Source: Treponema pedis (lineage in GTDB: Bacteria; Spirochaetota; Spirochaetia; Treponematales; Treponemataceae). Taken from it: DNA of 64,000 nt. The position numbers and the translations under genes were made by a program. The DNA lies in the NCBI RefSeq assembly GCF_017161325.1, contig NZ_CP045670.1, positions 2,597,367-2,661,366 on the forward strand. Direction: 5' to 3'. The notes under the pieces are model-generated. The model was not told the origin of the DNA, searched no databases, and saw nothing but the letters and a program-made list of their open reading frames with translations. Shown here in pieces: positions 32,801 to 43,127 of the stretch; within the stretch, counting starts at the first letter, position 1; each line of letters begins with the position of its first letter.

Positions 32801-32872
32801 TACATTCACCGAAATACGGGAATGTAAAATAAAATTTCTTTTGTACATTTACAGTTTTAAACAAAAGAAATT
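32801..32872 (+). promoter_or_regulatory. Two stable hairpins in the leader of the first chemoreceptor gene
   Basis: Hairpin 1: TACATTC-a-CCG (32801-32811) pairs with CGG-GAATGTA (32817-32826), one bulged A. Hairpin 2: AATTTCTTTTGT (32833-32844) pairs with ACAAAAGAAATT (32861-32872), 12 bp. Neither is followed by a T tract. Confidence 0.5.
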
Positions 32873-32910
32873 ATTATAAACCGACAAATAAAATTAATAG
32901 GAGTTATTTT

Positions 32911-35009
32911 ATGGACAAAACGAAAAAACGATCTTCGCTCAAAAACAGGCTTTCAATTATTTTCGGCACTATAGTTTTTATTTCATTAGGCATTCTGGGA
33001 GTTTTAGCCGCAAGGATTGCACGAAAAGCAATAGAAGAAAAGGTATATCTTCAAATAACGGAAAAAGCCGATGATACCGCTAAAATAGTCAATGAACGTA
33101 TTTCAGGTTATTTTAAAACACTTGAATCAATTGCACGTCTTGAAATTCTCAGAACAAATATTCCTTATACCGACAAAGCCGAAGCCTTAAAACAAGAACT
33201 TATTTTTAATCCGGAATTTGAAGCTCTCATACTGTGCGACAAAACGGGAACGGAATATTTACCCGGCAACATACGGTTAGACGTTTCACAAAGAGAATGG
33301 TACCGCCAAGCTATGCAAAACAAAAAATGCGCTTCGGAACCGGAATTTTCAAAAGCAACAAATACTTTAGCCGTATATTTTTCAACTCCTATTTATGATA
33401 ATAATAAAAACATCATAGGGGTTTTATGCGGAAGAACAAACGGCACTGAACTTTCCGATATAATAAAAGACATTATCGTAGGTAAAACTGGCGAATGTTA
33501 TATACTCGGAATCACCGGAACTAATATTGCAGACCGTAATATTGAACTTGTAAAATCTCAATATAATTCAATAGAAGCCGCAAAAACCGACGCTTCACAA
33601 AAAAACATAGCGGAATTTGAAGAAAAAGCCGTAAAATCCGATGAAGACTTAATTTCTTATGTGCATTTTAAAGGCAAACGTATGCTCAATTGTTCCGCAA
33701 AAATCAAATCTACAAACTGGACGGTGTTTTGCTACGCCCCCGCAAATGAATTTTTCTATGCCGTTACACAACTTCGTATAACATTGGGTCTCACAGGATT
33801 AATAATTATCATACTCGCAATTTTAATTGTATATTTTGTTTCTCATAAAGCGGTAAAACCGATAAAAATAACGGTAGACGCTTTAAAAAACATTGCTCAA
33901 GGAGAGGGAGACTTAACCGTCCGGCTTTACACAAAAGGCAATGACGAAATAACCGATTTGTCTGAATATTTTAATGAAACAATCAATAAAATAGGTTCGT
34001 CCGTAAAAGCAATAGGAGAAAATACATCTTCTATGCGGCAAATAGGAGAAGAGTTATCTACCAATATGACCGAAACGGCAAGTTCCATAAATCAGATAAG
34101 TGCAAATATTGACGGAGTTAAACAGCAAGCCATTACACAAGCCGCAAGCGTTACGGAAACCGCCGCAACAATCGAAGAAATAATGCGCACAATAAAACAA
34201 CTTAACGGAAGTATTGAAACACAATCGGCCAGTGTAGCTCAATCTTCGGCATCGGTTGAGCAAATGGTTGCTAATATAGCGTCCATTACAGGTACTTTAG
34301 CAAAAGCGATAAAATAATAAAAGAATTGGCTTATGCTACGGCAGCCGGAAAAGAAACTATTTCTTCTTCAAATACAATTACACAAAAGATTACCGAAGAA
34401 TCGGGAGTTCTCTTGGAAGCCAGTTCCGTTATCCAACATATTGCAAGCCAGACAAATTTACTTGCAATGAATGCCGCAATTGAAGCTGCTCATGCAGGAG
34501 AAGCCGGAAAAGGTTTTGCAGTTGTTGCCGATGAAATACGCAAACTTGCGGAAGAATCTTCCGTACAAGGAAAAACAATTACTTCAACACTTAAAAATTT
34601 ATCGGGTGAAATTGAGGCTCTCTCGGAATCTTCCAAAATGGTAGAAGAAAAATTCAATGCAATTTTTTCTCTTAGCGAAAACGTTAAGGATATGAGTAAA
34701 AGCGTTATGGAAGCAATGCATGAACAGGAAAACGGCAGTAACGAAGTATTAAATGCCATACGCAATATCAATACGGTAACAATGGAAGTAAAAGCCGGTT
34801 CGAAAGAAATGCTTAGAGGCGGAGAAAATGTTGCCAAAGAAATGAATAAACTGGACGGTTTAACGGTTACTATAACAGGCAGTATGAACGAAATGGCATC
34901 AGGTGCGATGCAAATAAATAATGCAATAAGAGAGGTAAATTGGATAACTCAAAAAAATAAAGACAGTATTGAAGTTTTAGTAAAAGAAGTTGAAAAATTT
35001 AAAGTATAA
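32911..35009 (+). pseudogene. Methyl-accepting chemotaxis protein, frameshifted in the signalling domain
   Basis: N-terminal part 32911-34317: membrane helix 1 (about 12-34), a Cache-type sensor, membrane helix 2 (about 290-312) and HAMP, ending prematurely in GTLAKAIK. The C-terminal part (to 35009) continues in another frame: [20 protein letters not shown], then the conserved hairpin tip [20 protein letters not shown]. The intact neighbour shows the expected junction [20 protein letters not shown]. Adding one A to the A4 run at 34302-34305 gives [20 protein letters not shown] and restores about 699 residues. Without repair the product lacks the CheA/CheW contact region. TAGGAG lies 8 nt before the ATG. 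Confidence 0.8.
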
Positions 35010-35116
35010 AAATTTACAAACGGCAATAAGAGAGGGGACTATATTAAAAACTCACACATAGATGTAAAGATGTAAGAGTTTCCGCCTACGATGCCGGTAA
35101 CCTGAAGGAGAATAAA

Positions 35117-37210
35117 ATGAAAAAACGATTTTCTATTAAATTAAAATTGGTAATCATATTCGGAGCTTTAATTTCAACAGCCATTGCCATACTCGGAATT
35201 TTAGCCGTACAAATAACAAAACGAGCCGTTATAGAAAAAGTTGAAGTTCATTTATCGGACAAAGCGGAAGATACGGCAAAAGTAATAGACACTAAAATAA
35301 CCGCTTTTTTTCAATTTTTGGAAGGCTTATCACGAATTCCGGTACTTAGAAATAACAGTTTAACATATGATGAAAAGATGGCTTATCTTAAAAAAGAGGC
35401 CGATTTTCATAAATCCATAAACGAGTTAAAAATTTATGACCTGTCAGGTAAACGCTACACAGATGAAGGAGAAGCAATTATTGTAAACGACAGGGATTGG
35501 TACCAAGAAGCGTGTAAAGGTAAAAATTTTGTTTCCGAACCCATTATAACAAGGTCAACAGGAAAACTGGCTATTATTTTTGCCGTCCCGATTTATGACG
35601 ATAATCATACAATTATAGGGGTTTTAAATGCTTCGGTAACGGGTCAATTGTTTTCCGAATTTATAAAAGATATTGTAGTAGGAAAAACGGGGTACTGTTA
35701 TATTCTGGGAACGACCGGAACGAATATAGGCCATAAAATATATGAAAGAGTTTCTCAACAAATCAATTTTATAACTGAAGCCGTAACCGATAAAGACTCA
35801 ATTTCGGTTGCATCTTTTGAAAAAAAAGCAATCGCCTCCGAGCACTCCGGTATGGAATTCTACGAATGGAACAATATTTCCAAAATAGCCGCTTTTACAA
35901 AAATAAAAAGAACGGGCTGGACTGTAATAGTAAATGCTCCGGTAGAAGAATTTATGGGTACTATTCAAACCTTACAAAAATCGATATATACTATAGGCCT
36001 TTTCATTTTAGTAACAACTCTTGCTATTGTATTTTTTACCGCATACACAATTGTAAAACCTATTACAAATGCCGTATCGGCACTTAAAGATATATCCCAA
36101 GGAAAGGGAGATTTAACTGTAAGACTCCCCATTTACGGCAATGATGAAATAACCGACCTTTCTCAATACTTTAACCAAACTATAGGAAAGATAGGAGAAT
36201 CTATAAAATCAATCAGCCGCACTTCAAATACAATGAAAAACATAGGTTTAAATCTTTCAAACAATATGGAGGACACTGCAAACTCTATAAATCAAATAAA
36301 TTCTCACATTGAAGGTGTTAAACAACAAACCATAATGCAGTCCGCAAGTGTTACCGAAACATCGGATACGGTTGAAGATATTATCCGCATTATAAAACAA
36401 CTTAACAACGGAATTGAAACTCAAGCTTCAAGTGTAGCCCAATCTTCCGCTTCCATTGAACAAATGGCGGCCAATATTTCGTCAATTACGCACACTTTAG
36501 AAAAAAGCGACGCTGTTATCAAATCTTTAGCCGGCGCTACTGCCGATGGAAAAGAAACCCTTTCTTCTTCAAATATCATTACACAAAAAATTACCGAAGA
36601 ATCGGGAGCTCTTATAGAAGCCAGCGCAGTTATCCAGCATATTGCAAGTCAAACTAATCTTTTGGCTATGAATGCGGCAATTGAAGCCGCTCATGCAGGA
36701 GATGCCGGAAGAGGCTTTGCAGTTGTTGCAGATGAAATACGTAAACTTGCTGAAGAATCCTCCATACAAGGCAAAACAATCACATCAACATTAAAAACAT
36801 TATCGGGTGAAATCGAAACACTTTCCGAGTCTTCCAAGTCGGTAGAAGAAAAGTTTAACGCTATTTTCTTACTTGCGGAAAATGTAAAAAAGATGAGCCG
36901 TATGATAATGGAAGCGATGAGAGAGCAGGAAAACGGAAGTAAGGAAGTTTTAAATGCAATTCGTAATATCAATGAAGTAACCGCAGAAGTCAAAGCGGGT
37001 TCTCACGAGATGCTCAAAGGCGGAGAAGGCGTTACCGAAGAAATGCTCAAACTGCACGAGTTGGCCGGTGCAATCACAGACAGTATGCGTGAAATGGCCT
37101 CAGGAGCAATTCAGATAAATAATGCGGTTCGGGAAGTAAACGAAATAACACGGAAAAATAAACAAAGTATAGAAGCTTTAGCAAAGGAAGTTGATAAATT
37201 TAAAATATGA
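35117..37210 (+). CDS. Methyl-accepting chemotaxis protein (intact)
   Basis: 697 residues. Membrane helix 1 ([20 protein letters not shown]) and helix 2 ([20 protein letters not shown]) flank a Cache-type extracytoplasmic sensor containing [19 protein letters not shown] and [24 protein letters not shown] follows ([20 protein letters not shown]) and the long coiled-coil signalling domain with tip [38 protein letters not shown]. It is a close paralogue of the frameshifted gene upstream, arising by tandem duplication. A GAAGGAG site precedes the ATG; the 107-nt gap holds an AAACTC/GAGTTT hairpin. Confidence 0.93.
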   Translation: MKKRFSIKLKLVIIFGALISTAIAILGILAVQITKRAVIEKVEVHLSDKAEDTAKVIDTKITAFFQFLEGLSRIPVLRNNSLTYDEKMAYLKKEADFHKSINELKIYDLSGKRYTDEGEAIIVNDRDWYQEACKGKNFVSEPIITRSTGKLAIIFAVPIYDDNHTIIGVLNASVTGQLFSEFIKDIVVGKTGYCYILGTTGTNIGHKIYERVSQQINFITEAVTDKDSISVASFEKKAIASEHSGMEFYEWNNISKIAAFTKIKRTGWTVIVNAPVEEFMGTIQTLQKSIYTIGLFILVTTLAIVFFTAYTIVKPITNAVSALKDISQGKGDLTVRLPIYGNDEITDLSQYFNQTIGKIGESIKSISRTSNTMKNIGLNLSNNMEDTANSINQINSHIEGVKQQTIMQSASVTETSDTVEDIIRIIKQLNNGIETQASSVAQSSASIEQMAANISSITHTLEKSDAVIKSLAGATADGKETLSSSNIITQKITEESGALIEASAVIQHIASQTNLLAMNAAIEAAHAGDAGRGFAVVADEIRKLAEESSIQGKTITSTLKTLSGEIETLSESSKSVEEKFNAIFLLAENVKKMSRMIMEAMREQENGSKEVLNAIRNINEVTAEVKAGSHEMLKGGEGVTEEMLKLHELAGAITDSMREMASGAIQINNAVREVNEITRKNKQSIEALAKEVDKFKI

Positions 37211-37234
37211 TGAACTAAATGTTATATATTCTAC

Positions 37235-37279
37235 AATAAATAAAGATATGGTATAAATAATGCCATATCTTTATTTATT
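37235..37279 (+). terminator. 17-bp hairpin after the chemoreceptor gene
   Basis: AATAAATAAAGATATGG (37235-37251) pairs perfectly with CCATATCTTTATTTATT (37263-37279), loop 11 nt. It ends 14 nt before the -10 box of the next gene, so it insulates or overlaps that promoter. Confidence 0.65.
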
Positions 37280-37292
37280 CCGTGTTTTATGA

Positions 37293-37298
37293 TATACT
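37293..37298 (+). promoter_or_regulatory. -10 box of the NusG-like gene, near-leaderless
   Basis: TATACT at 37293-37298 places the start near 37305, 2 nt before ATG 37307. The -35 region (TTTATT) is poor. This box lies inside an upstream in-frame ATG (37289), which argues for the 37307 start. Confidence 0.4.
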
Positions 37299-37306
37299 TC
37301 TTTTCT

Positions 37307-37864
37307 ATGAATTACTATGTCGTGCAGGTAAGTACAGGGAAAGAAAACCTTTTTGTAGAATCCGGCGAAAAAAATGAAGCGGAGTTCGAAAGGGAATACT
37401 CTATCATTTTCCCGCAAAGAGTTTTAAAAATAAAAAAAAGCGGAAAATTTACCGAAAAAAAAGCGGCGGTTTTTCCCGGTTATGTTTTTATAAGGTCGGA
37501 AGAAATTACGCCGGATACTTACCATTCCGTCAGAAAATTAAAAGGCTTTTATCGTTTTTTACCGAATAATCAGGAGCCCTTGCCTTTGAAAGGAAAAGAC
37601 TTGGACATATTAAAACACTTTATTTCCTTCGGCTGTGTAGCGAATATTTCCGTTGCGGTATTTGACGAAAATGACCGCATTCAAATTTTAGACGGCCCGT
37701 TAAAGGGGCTTGAAGGACAAATAATAAAAGTAGATAGAAGAAAAGGAAGAGCAAAGGTAAAATTGGATATGTACCAAAATTCCTTTGCTATAGATTTCGG
37801 GTTTACTCAGCTCAGTCAAATGGGCAAAAAACGGGAGGATGTAAATGACAAATCTTCCGATTAA
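37307..37864 (+). CDS. Specialised NusG-like antitermination factor (UpxY/LoaP type)
   Basis: 185 residues from ATG 37307. NusG N-terminal domain: NYYVVQVSTGKENLFVE at the start, KKAAVFPGYVFIRSE, and VRKLKGFYRFLPNN. The C-terminal KOW motif is ENDRIQILDGPLKGLEGQII followed by VDRRKGRAKVKLDMY. The divergence from housekeeping NusG and the position at the head of a polysaccharide gene suggest a specialised antiterminator such as UpxY, RfaH or LoaP. It overlaps the next gene by 20 nt. Confidence 0.82.
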   Translation: MNYYVVQVSTGKENLFVESGEKNEAEFEREYSIIFPQRVLKIKKSGKFTEKKAAVFPGYVFIRSEEITPDTYHSVRKLKGFYRFLPNNQEPLPLKGKDLDILKHFISFGCVANISVAVFDENDRIQILDGPLKGLEGQIIKVDRRKGRAKVKLDMYQNSFAIDFGFTQLSQMGKKREDVNDKSSD

Positions 37865-39326
37865 ACAAAACCCTTCCATATACATTGTAGGAGCAGGCTT
37901 TGCAGGAACCGCAATTGCAAAAGAAATTTCTTCAAAAGAAATTTTCGGCAAGGTTTCGGCCTTTTTAGATGACGACCCGAAAAAGATAGGAACAAAAATT
38001 GACGGGGTCCCGGTTTTAGGTTCAATATCGGAAGCGGTGCGCTTAATCAGAATCGACTCGGGAGCGGAAGCCCTAATTGCAATTCCGAGTATAAGCTCCG
38101 AACGTTTACGCGAAATTTTCGGAATACTCAAAAATGCCGGATTTTCACGTATAAAACTTTTACCTGCAATTTCGCAAATTATAGACGGTTCCGCCCATTT
38201 AGTGCAGGCAAGAGATATTGACCCGCAGGACTTACTTAGCCGCACACCCGTAAAAATAAGTTTAAAAAAAAGCCTCGCATATTTAAGGGGAAAACGTGTT
38301 TTAATAACCGGAGCGGGAGGCTCAATCGGAAGCGAACTTGCACGCCAACTTTTATCCGGCGGTGCGGAACGGCTTTATCTTTTCGGACACGGAGAAAATT
38401 CCATTTATCAAATTCATAAAGAATTAAAGCTGCTTCAATCCGGAGGAGTAGGAGATAAAGCAACAATAGTGCCGATTATAGGCGAATTAAAAGACCGTAA
38501 CTATATGCGCTACATTATCAACAGATTAAAATGCGATGCCGTTTTTCATACGGCGGCTTATAAACACGTTCCGCTTATGGAAGAAAACCCCGTAGCCGTA
38601 ATCGAAAACAATGTTTTCGGAACAAAAAATCTTTTAGACGCCTGTTTGGAATTCGGAGTAAAAAAATTTGTTTTAATTTCTACGGATAAAGCCGTAGAAC
38701 CCGTTTCCGCTTACGGTCTTTCAAAAATGTTAAATGAAAAATCGGTTTTACAAGCTGCGGAAAAAGCAAAAAATTCCAACGAAAATTCGGCTTATATGTT
38801 TGTACGTTTCGGAAATGTTCTCGGCTCCCGCGGCTCTATTTTTCCTCTTTTTGTAGAGCAGATAAAAACGGGAGGCCCCGTAACGGTAACCGATAAAAAA
38901 ATGACGCGTTATTTTATGACTATTCCGGAAGCCTGCTCCCTCGTGCTTCAAACCGGCGGAGTCGGAAAATCAGGACAATCTTATCTTCTTGATATGGGAG
39001 AACCCGTAAATATTTTTGAAACTGCAAAGCAGTTAATCCGTTACATGGGCTTTGAACCTGAAAAAGATATTAAAATAGAAATTATCGGTGTCCGCGAGGG
39101 AGAGCGCCTGGAAGAGCCTCTTTGGTCAAAAAGCGAATATTTGGAAAAAACCGATTACGAAAAAATAATGCTTTTAAAAGATTCCGTTCCGTTTGATTCG
39201 GACAGGTTAAACTACCTCCTCGAAAAACTGGCTCCGTTTTGTTTTTACACGGAAGGGAAAGAAGACCTTTTCCGAAATAAAGATAAAATGAAAAACTTTA
39301 TACGTAACGAAGGGTTAGTTTTATAA
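37845..39326 (+). CDS. CapD/PglF/FlaA1-like UDP-sugar dehydratase
   Basis: 493 residues. N-terminal half: a CoA/nucleotide-binding Rossmann part with YIVGAGFAGTAIAKEI and a LLPAISQIIDG linker, but without the four membrane helices found in CapD/PglF. C-terminal half: SDR domain with VLITGAGGSIGSELARQL, FHTAAYKHVPLMEENP, STDKAVEPVSAYGLSKMLNE and RFGNVLGSRGSIFPLF. Such enzymes make keto-deoxy UDP-sugars for surface glycans. Preceded and overlapped by a NusG-like gene. Confidence 0.85.
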   Translation: MTNLPIKQNPSIYIVGAGFAGTAIAKEISSKEIFGKVSAFLDDDPKKIGTKIDGVPVLGSISEAVRLIRIDSGAEALIAIPSISSERLREIFGILKNAGFSRIKLLPAISQIIDGSAHLVQARDIDPQDLLSRTPVKISLKKSLAYLRGKRVLITGAGGSIGSELARQLLSGGAERLYLFGHGENSIYQIHKELKLLQSGGVGDKATIVPIIGELKDRNYMRYIINRLKCDAVFHTAAYKHVPLMEENPVAVIENNVFGTKNLLDACLEFGVKKFVLISTDKAVEPVSAYGLSKMLNEKSVLQAAEKAKNSNENSAYMFVRFGNVLGSRGSIFPLFVEQIKTGGPVTVTDKKMTRYFMTIPEACSLVLQTGGVGKSGQSYLLDMGEPVNIFETAKQLIRYMGFEPEKDIKIEIIGVREGERLEEPLWSKSEYLEKTDYEKIMLLKDSVPFDSDRLNYLLEKLAPFCFYTEGKEDLFRNKDKMKNFIRNEGLVL

Positions 39327-39460
39327 TTTACAAAAAAGCCCTTATAAATTCTTAAATTTAAATAAAATACTCTCTTTTTTTTTCATTTTTTTTAATAATT
39401 GTTTTATTTTTTTCCGTTTTTGTTGTATTATGGTTGTATCAAACTATAAGAGAGGTTTAT

Positions 39461-40771
39461 ATGAAAAAAACAGTTAGTGTTTTTGTTTTTGTAAGCGTTA
39501 TTCTAATGTCAATTAACGCTGCAGAGTACTATGTTTCAAAAGAAACGGGTAGGAACGGAAATGCGGGTACAAAGGATGCCCCGTTTAAAAACATTGAAAA
39601 GGCGGCCGAAATCGCTCAAGCGGGAGACAAAATCTATGTCGCAGAGGGTAATTATTACGGCGTTCGGGACAAGGGTTTTATTATGATTAAAAATGCCGTT
39701 GAAATTTACGGAGGCTATTCCAAGGATTTTTCAAAACGGGATATTTTAAAGTATAAAACGCTTGTTATGCCGCCCGTATCGTCCAACGGAACCGGAAGAA
39801 CAAATAAAACGATGGAGTTCGATATTAAAAACGGCAACGGTAAAAAGCTCGTAATCGACGGTATTATTTTCGATAAGGGCGATTCAAACGGTTATCATCC
39901 TACAAAGGGAAAACCTGCCGGCGTTGAAACCGGAATGCTTGTGTTGCCTCCCGGACAGGGCATAAACGGAAAAGAAACTAAGGTTCTGACTACCGAAAAG
40001 GCAATACTAGGCGGCAGCATTATGAAATGCGACGTACTTATTCAAAACTGTCTATTCAACAATGCTTCCAATTTTGCCATTCAATTCGGAGGTTCGGGCG
40101 ATGTAAAAATCCTCAACAACGTATTTACCGCAAATGCAATGGCTGCCTGCGAAATTTGGGGAAAAGAAAACAAGGCGACTTCCATAACCTTGGAATTTGC
40201 TTATAACACCGTATTATTTACTTGGCCGCGCACCCATACGTTTGAAGATATGGGCTACGGCTTCCGTGTTATGACAAAGGTTGAAGTAAACTGCCATCAT
40301 AATATTATAGGTCTTTCGGCTCTTTCCGCGATTGACCGATGCCGTATCGACAGCCCCGAAGCAATGGAAAAAGGAAGAAAGGTACTCGTAGATAACAACC
40401 GCTTCTTTATGAATAAACAGGCCGATGTAACCCTGCCCGGTTTAGGAACTTTTGAATACATCTGGGTAAAAGACTTTGAAGATGTTGACCGCTTTAACAG
40501 TGCGGAAGGCAATGAAGAACTTAAAAACGTACAAGGCTTAAAAAATGCTATAAACAAGGCTTATTTGGAAGGGTTTTTAAATGCAACATATAAGGAAAAA
40601 ACCGATTATGACCCGAATTCTCCTGCAAATGAATTCAGAAGGGCAATGGGTATGAATCAAACCGGTAAGATAACATCCGATGTTTCGATGTTTGCAAATA
40701 AGTATCCGCAAAGCGATGCTTTAAAACTTTTCGGTGCCGTAAGCGGTTTCGGAGCTCAAGCTATAAAATAA
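39461..40771 (+). CDS. Exported parallel beta-helix protein
   Basis: 436 residues from ATG 39461 (GAGAGG site), with a signal peptide ending at MSINA-AEYY. The mature N-terminus YYVSKETGRNGNAGTKDAPFKNIEKA is the DUF1565-type opening of right-handed beta-helix proteins, followed by GDKIYVAEGNYYG and IEIYGGYS-like VEIYGGYSKDF, then coils such as ILNNVFTANAMAACEIWG and EFAYNTVLF. The C-terminal 100 residues look helical. Related proteins are periplasmic or surface-exposed; no catalytic residues are evident. Ends before a strong terminator. Confidence 0.78.
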   Translation: MKKTVSVFVFVSVILMSINAAEYYVSKETGRNGNAGTKDAPFKNIEKAAEIAQAGDKIYVAEGNYYGVRDKGFIMIKNAVEIYGGYSKDFSKRDILKYKTLVMPPVSSNGTGRTNKTMEFDIKNGNGKKLVIDGIIFDKGDSNGYHPTKGKPAGVETGMLVLPPGQGINGKETKVLTTEKAILGGSIMKCDVLIQNCLFNNASNFAIQFGGSGDVKILNNVFTANAMAACEIWGKENKATSITLEFAYNTVLFTWPRTHTFEDMGYGFRVMTKVEVNCHHNIIGLSALSAIDRCRIDSPEAMEKGRKVLVDNNRFFMNKQADVTLPGLGTFEYIWVKDFEDVDRFNSAEGNEELKNVQGLKNAINKAYLEGFLNATYKEKTDYDPNSPANEFRRAMGMNQTGKITSDVSMFANKYPQSDALKLFGAVSGFGAQAIK

Positions 40772-40804
40772 GTTAAACTTTATGGAAATTACCTAAAAAC
40801 TTTT

Positions 40805-40839
40805 AACCGCCTTTAGTTTATAAAGGCGGTTATTTTTTT
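40805..40839. terminator. Strong terminator, bidirectional position
   Basis: AACCGCCTTTA-GTTTA-TAAAGGCGGTT followed by A and T8 on the plus strand; a weaker T run lies on the minus side. It separates convergent genes. Confidence 0.85.
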
Positions 40840-40843
40840 TGTT

Positions 40844-41863
40844 TTAAATCATTATATCAACGCCTTTAAATTCCGCTTCATTATTTATTCCGTATCTTAC
40901 TTCAATACCGTTTAAACCGTTTTCTTGCAAACAAGTTAAAAACAGTTCTTTTACAGCCGTTATTTCTTTTTCGGTAAACTTAATATTTTCACATTCAAAG
41001 GCAAAAATTTTATCTTTTAAAATAAAAACCCAATCTTCATTTTTAAATTTACAATGTAAAACCGTTAAACGTACGGTTTTTAAATTTAAGTCGAGCAATA
41101 AAGCAAGAGAACCGCTTACAAATAAACCGTTTTTCTCGGCCGTTTCCGTATTTCCCTTATCCGGTCGTTCAACACCGAAAGAACTTGTATCCTCAAGTTC
41201 TTTTTTAAATGGAAAAACCGCCCAATTTAAACCGCCCTTATGCAAATGATTTAACAGCTCCAAAACCTCATTTTCATCTTCTTGAGTTTCATCCTTTTGC
41301 TCTCCTCCGCTTTCGGAATTTTCTTCACCGAAAATTGCGGCATATACCGTTTTAAAAACATCTTCATTTAATTCTATTCCCTTGTTAAGTATAAGTCCCG
41401 CGGAAAACACCGCCTTCGACAGAGTTTTCTTTTTGGGTAAATCTTTTAAAAAAGCAAATAATTTATAAGCACTGTCTCCGTTAAGGCGGCTTCCGCTCGC
41501 GGTCAAAAAGTTAAGAACCGCAGAAGAAAGTTCGGTTTTAGGTAAACCCAATTCCGAAAAAAAATTTACGGAATTTTTAGACTGAACTTGGACTTCACCC
41601 TTTGTTTCGGGTACAAGGAAAACCTTGGCTTCTCCTAAAACTTCTTTTATAATAACGCGCATTTTTAAAAAATCGCCTTCTTTAAGGCCTCCCGAAACGG
41701 TTCCTTCAAAAACGGCTCCGTTAAAAAAAATACGCGCAGTACCCCCGTCTTTTAAACTTAAAATTTTAGCGGAAACCGTATCTCCGTTTTTTAAACTTTG
41801 AAAACCCTTCGCCGCTCCTTTAGGAGCGGTAAAAAAAACTTTATTTTCCGTTGTGTAAATCAT
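40844..41863 (-). CDS. Unknown protein, possible FliK/YlqG-like
   Basis: 339 residues. N-terminal ~90 residues look like a small beta-barrel (GDTVSAKILSLKDGGTARIFF, EGDFLKMRVIIKEVLGEAKVFLV). A helical middle and an acidic linker (about 180-200) lead to a C-terminal domain (LLLDLNLKTVRLTVLHCKFK) similar in layout to the FliK/YlqG C-terminal domain. In related spirochetes a comparable gene lies after rplS, as here, but the FlhB-like gene expected to follow is absent. FliK-like naming is inference. Confidence 0.6.
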   Translation of the reverse strand: MIYTTENKVFFTAPKGAAKGFQSLKNGDTVSAKILSLKDGGTARIFFNGAVFEGTVSGGLKEGDFLKMRVIIKEVLGEAKVFLVPETKGEVQVQSKNSVNFFSELGLPKTELSSAVLNFLTASGSRLNGDSAYKLFAFLKDLPKKKTLSKAVFSAGLILNKGIELNEDVFKTVYAAIFGEENSESGGEQKDETQEDENEVLELLNHLHKGGLNWAVFPFKKELEDTSSFGVERPDKGNTETAEKNGLFVSGSLALLLDLNLKTVRLTVLHCKFKNEDWVFILKDKIFAFECENIKFTEKEITAVKELFLTCLQENGLNGIEVRYGINNEAEFKGVDIMI

Positions 41864-41988
41864 AGTTAATAAAGATTATATCAAATTTATTATATTAGGC
41901 AATACAAGTCTAAAATAAAAAACAAACTGCATTAAAGCCGAAAACTTATTCAAAAACGATACATAATCCGCTTAAACCGATAAACGTA

Positions 41989-42030
41989 AAAAAATGTCCT
42001 CAGTTCCGTTAAAGAACTAAGGACATTTTT
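41989..42030 (-). terminator. Terminator of the rpsP-rplS operon
   Basis: Stem ATGTCCT-x-AGTTC / GAACT-x-AGGACAT with one internal mismatch and loop CGTTAAA; on the minus strand it is followed by T7. Confidence 0.85.
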
Positions 42031-42043
42031 ATTTTCAAAAAGA

Positions 42044-42403
42044 TTATGCCTTTTTGCTTTCGATACGCGTTTTAATCTTTGCCGCCTTACCGATTTTTTC
42101 TCTGATGTAATAAAGCTTGGCTCTGCGCACCTTTCCGGGGCGTACAACTTCCACTTTAGCGATACGGGGTGAATGAAGCGGAAAAACACGCTCTACACCT
42201 ACCCCGTAAGAATTCTTTCTTACGGTAAATGTTCTTCCGATTCCCGAATTTTTAAAACAAATTACCAAACCTTCATAAACCTGAATTCGTTCGGTTTTAC
42301 CTTCAACAATTTTAAAGTGAACCTTTACCGTATCTCCTACGCGGAAAACGGGCGGGTTTTCAGCCTTTTGCTGTGCTTCAATCTTCATTATAAGTTCGCT
42401 CAT
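42044..42403 (-). CDS. rplS: Ribosomal protein bL19
   Basis: 119 residues with L19 hallmarks: [41 protein letters not shown] and [21 protein letters not shown], then [10 protein letters not shown]. 50S protein at the 30S interface. GGAGT lies 7 nt before ATG 42403. Overlaps the end of trmD by 26 nt and is the last gene before the operon terminator. Confidence 0.96.
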   Translation of the reverse strand: MSELIMKIEAQQKAENPPVFRVGDTVKVHFKIVEGKTERIQVYEGLVICFKNSGIGRTFTVRKNSYGVGVERVFPLHSPRIAKVEVVRPGKVRRAKLYYIREKIGKAAKIKTRIESKKA

Positions 42404-43127
42404 TTTCTAACTCCTTAAAATATTTTTCTGCGTCCTTTGTCCAAGCGGGCATATTTTTCGCTTTTTCAATAAGTTCAGGTCTGTTTTTAAGCGTTTTTTC
42501 AATACGCTTTTTTAACCGCCATTTTTGAATATTCAAATGATGCCCCGACAAAAGAACTTCGGGAACTTCCCTGCCCCGAAAATTTCTCGGTCTTGTATAC
42601 TGCGGGTACTCAAGCAAAAAATCCGAAAAACTTTCTTCTTCAAGCGATTCGCCCGATATAACTCCGTCGATTAACCGATACACTGCATCGATTATAACTA
42701 AGGCTGCAAGCTCTCCCGAAGACATTACATAATCGCCCACGGAAATTTCATCATCAACATATTCATCGATAATTCTTTGGTCGATACCTTCATATCTTCC
42801 GCAGATAAAAACTAGTTCATCTTCGCGGGAAAGCTCTTCGGCATATTTTTGGTTAAACGGTTTTCCGGACGGAGTTACGTAAATAACCCGTTTATTAAAC
42901 GCGTTTACGGAATCCAATGCCGAAGCCAGAGGTTCAGGCAGCATAAGCATACCGGCTCCTCCTCCGTAAGTTAAATCATCGCACGAACGGTGCTTGTCAA
43001 AAGCAAAGTCCCGGATATTTACAAAATTGCAGCTAATAATTCCCTTTTCTACAGCCTTGGCCATTATCGACGAAGCGAAAAAGGCTCTCGGTATTTCGGG
43101 GAATAAGGTCAGCACATCGAATCTCAT
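42378..43127 (-). CDS. trmD: tRNA (guanine-N1)-methyltransferase TrmD
   Basis: Methylates G37 of tRNAs reading CNN codons, using SAM; SPOUT trefoil-knot dimer. Signature blocks: [44 protein letters not shown] and [20 protein letters not shown] with the knot, then [15 protein letters not shown]. 249 residues, normal. The ATG overlaps the rimM stop (ATGA). Confidence 0.96.
   Translation of the reverse strand: MRFDVLTLFPEIPRAFFASSIMAKAVEKGIISCNFVNIRDFAFDKHRSCDDLTYGGGAGMLMLPEPLASALDSVNAFNKRVIYVTPSGKPFNQKYAEELSREDELVFICGRYEGIDQRIIDEYVDDEISVGDYVMSSGELAALVIIDAVYRLIDGVISGESLEEESFSDFLLEYPQYTRPRNFRGREVPEVLLSGHHLNIQKWRLKKRIEKTLKNRPELIEKAKNMPAWTKDAEKYFKELENERTYNED

Noticed and set aside
35010-35116. c-di-GMP riboswitch in the leader of the second chemoreceptor
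   Set aside because: GCCTACGATGCCGGTAACC looked suggestive, but the GEMM conserved loops and tetraloop receptor are missing.
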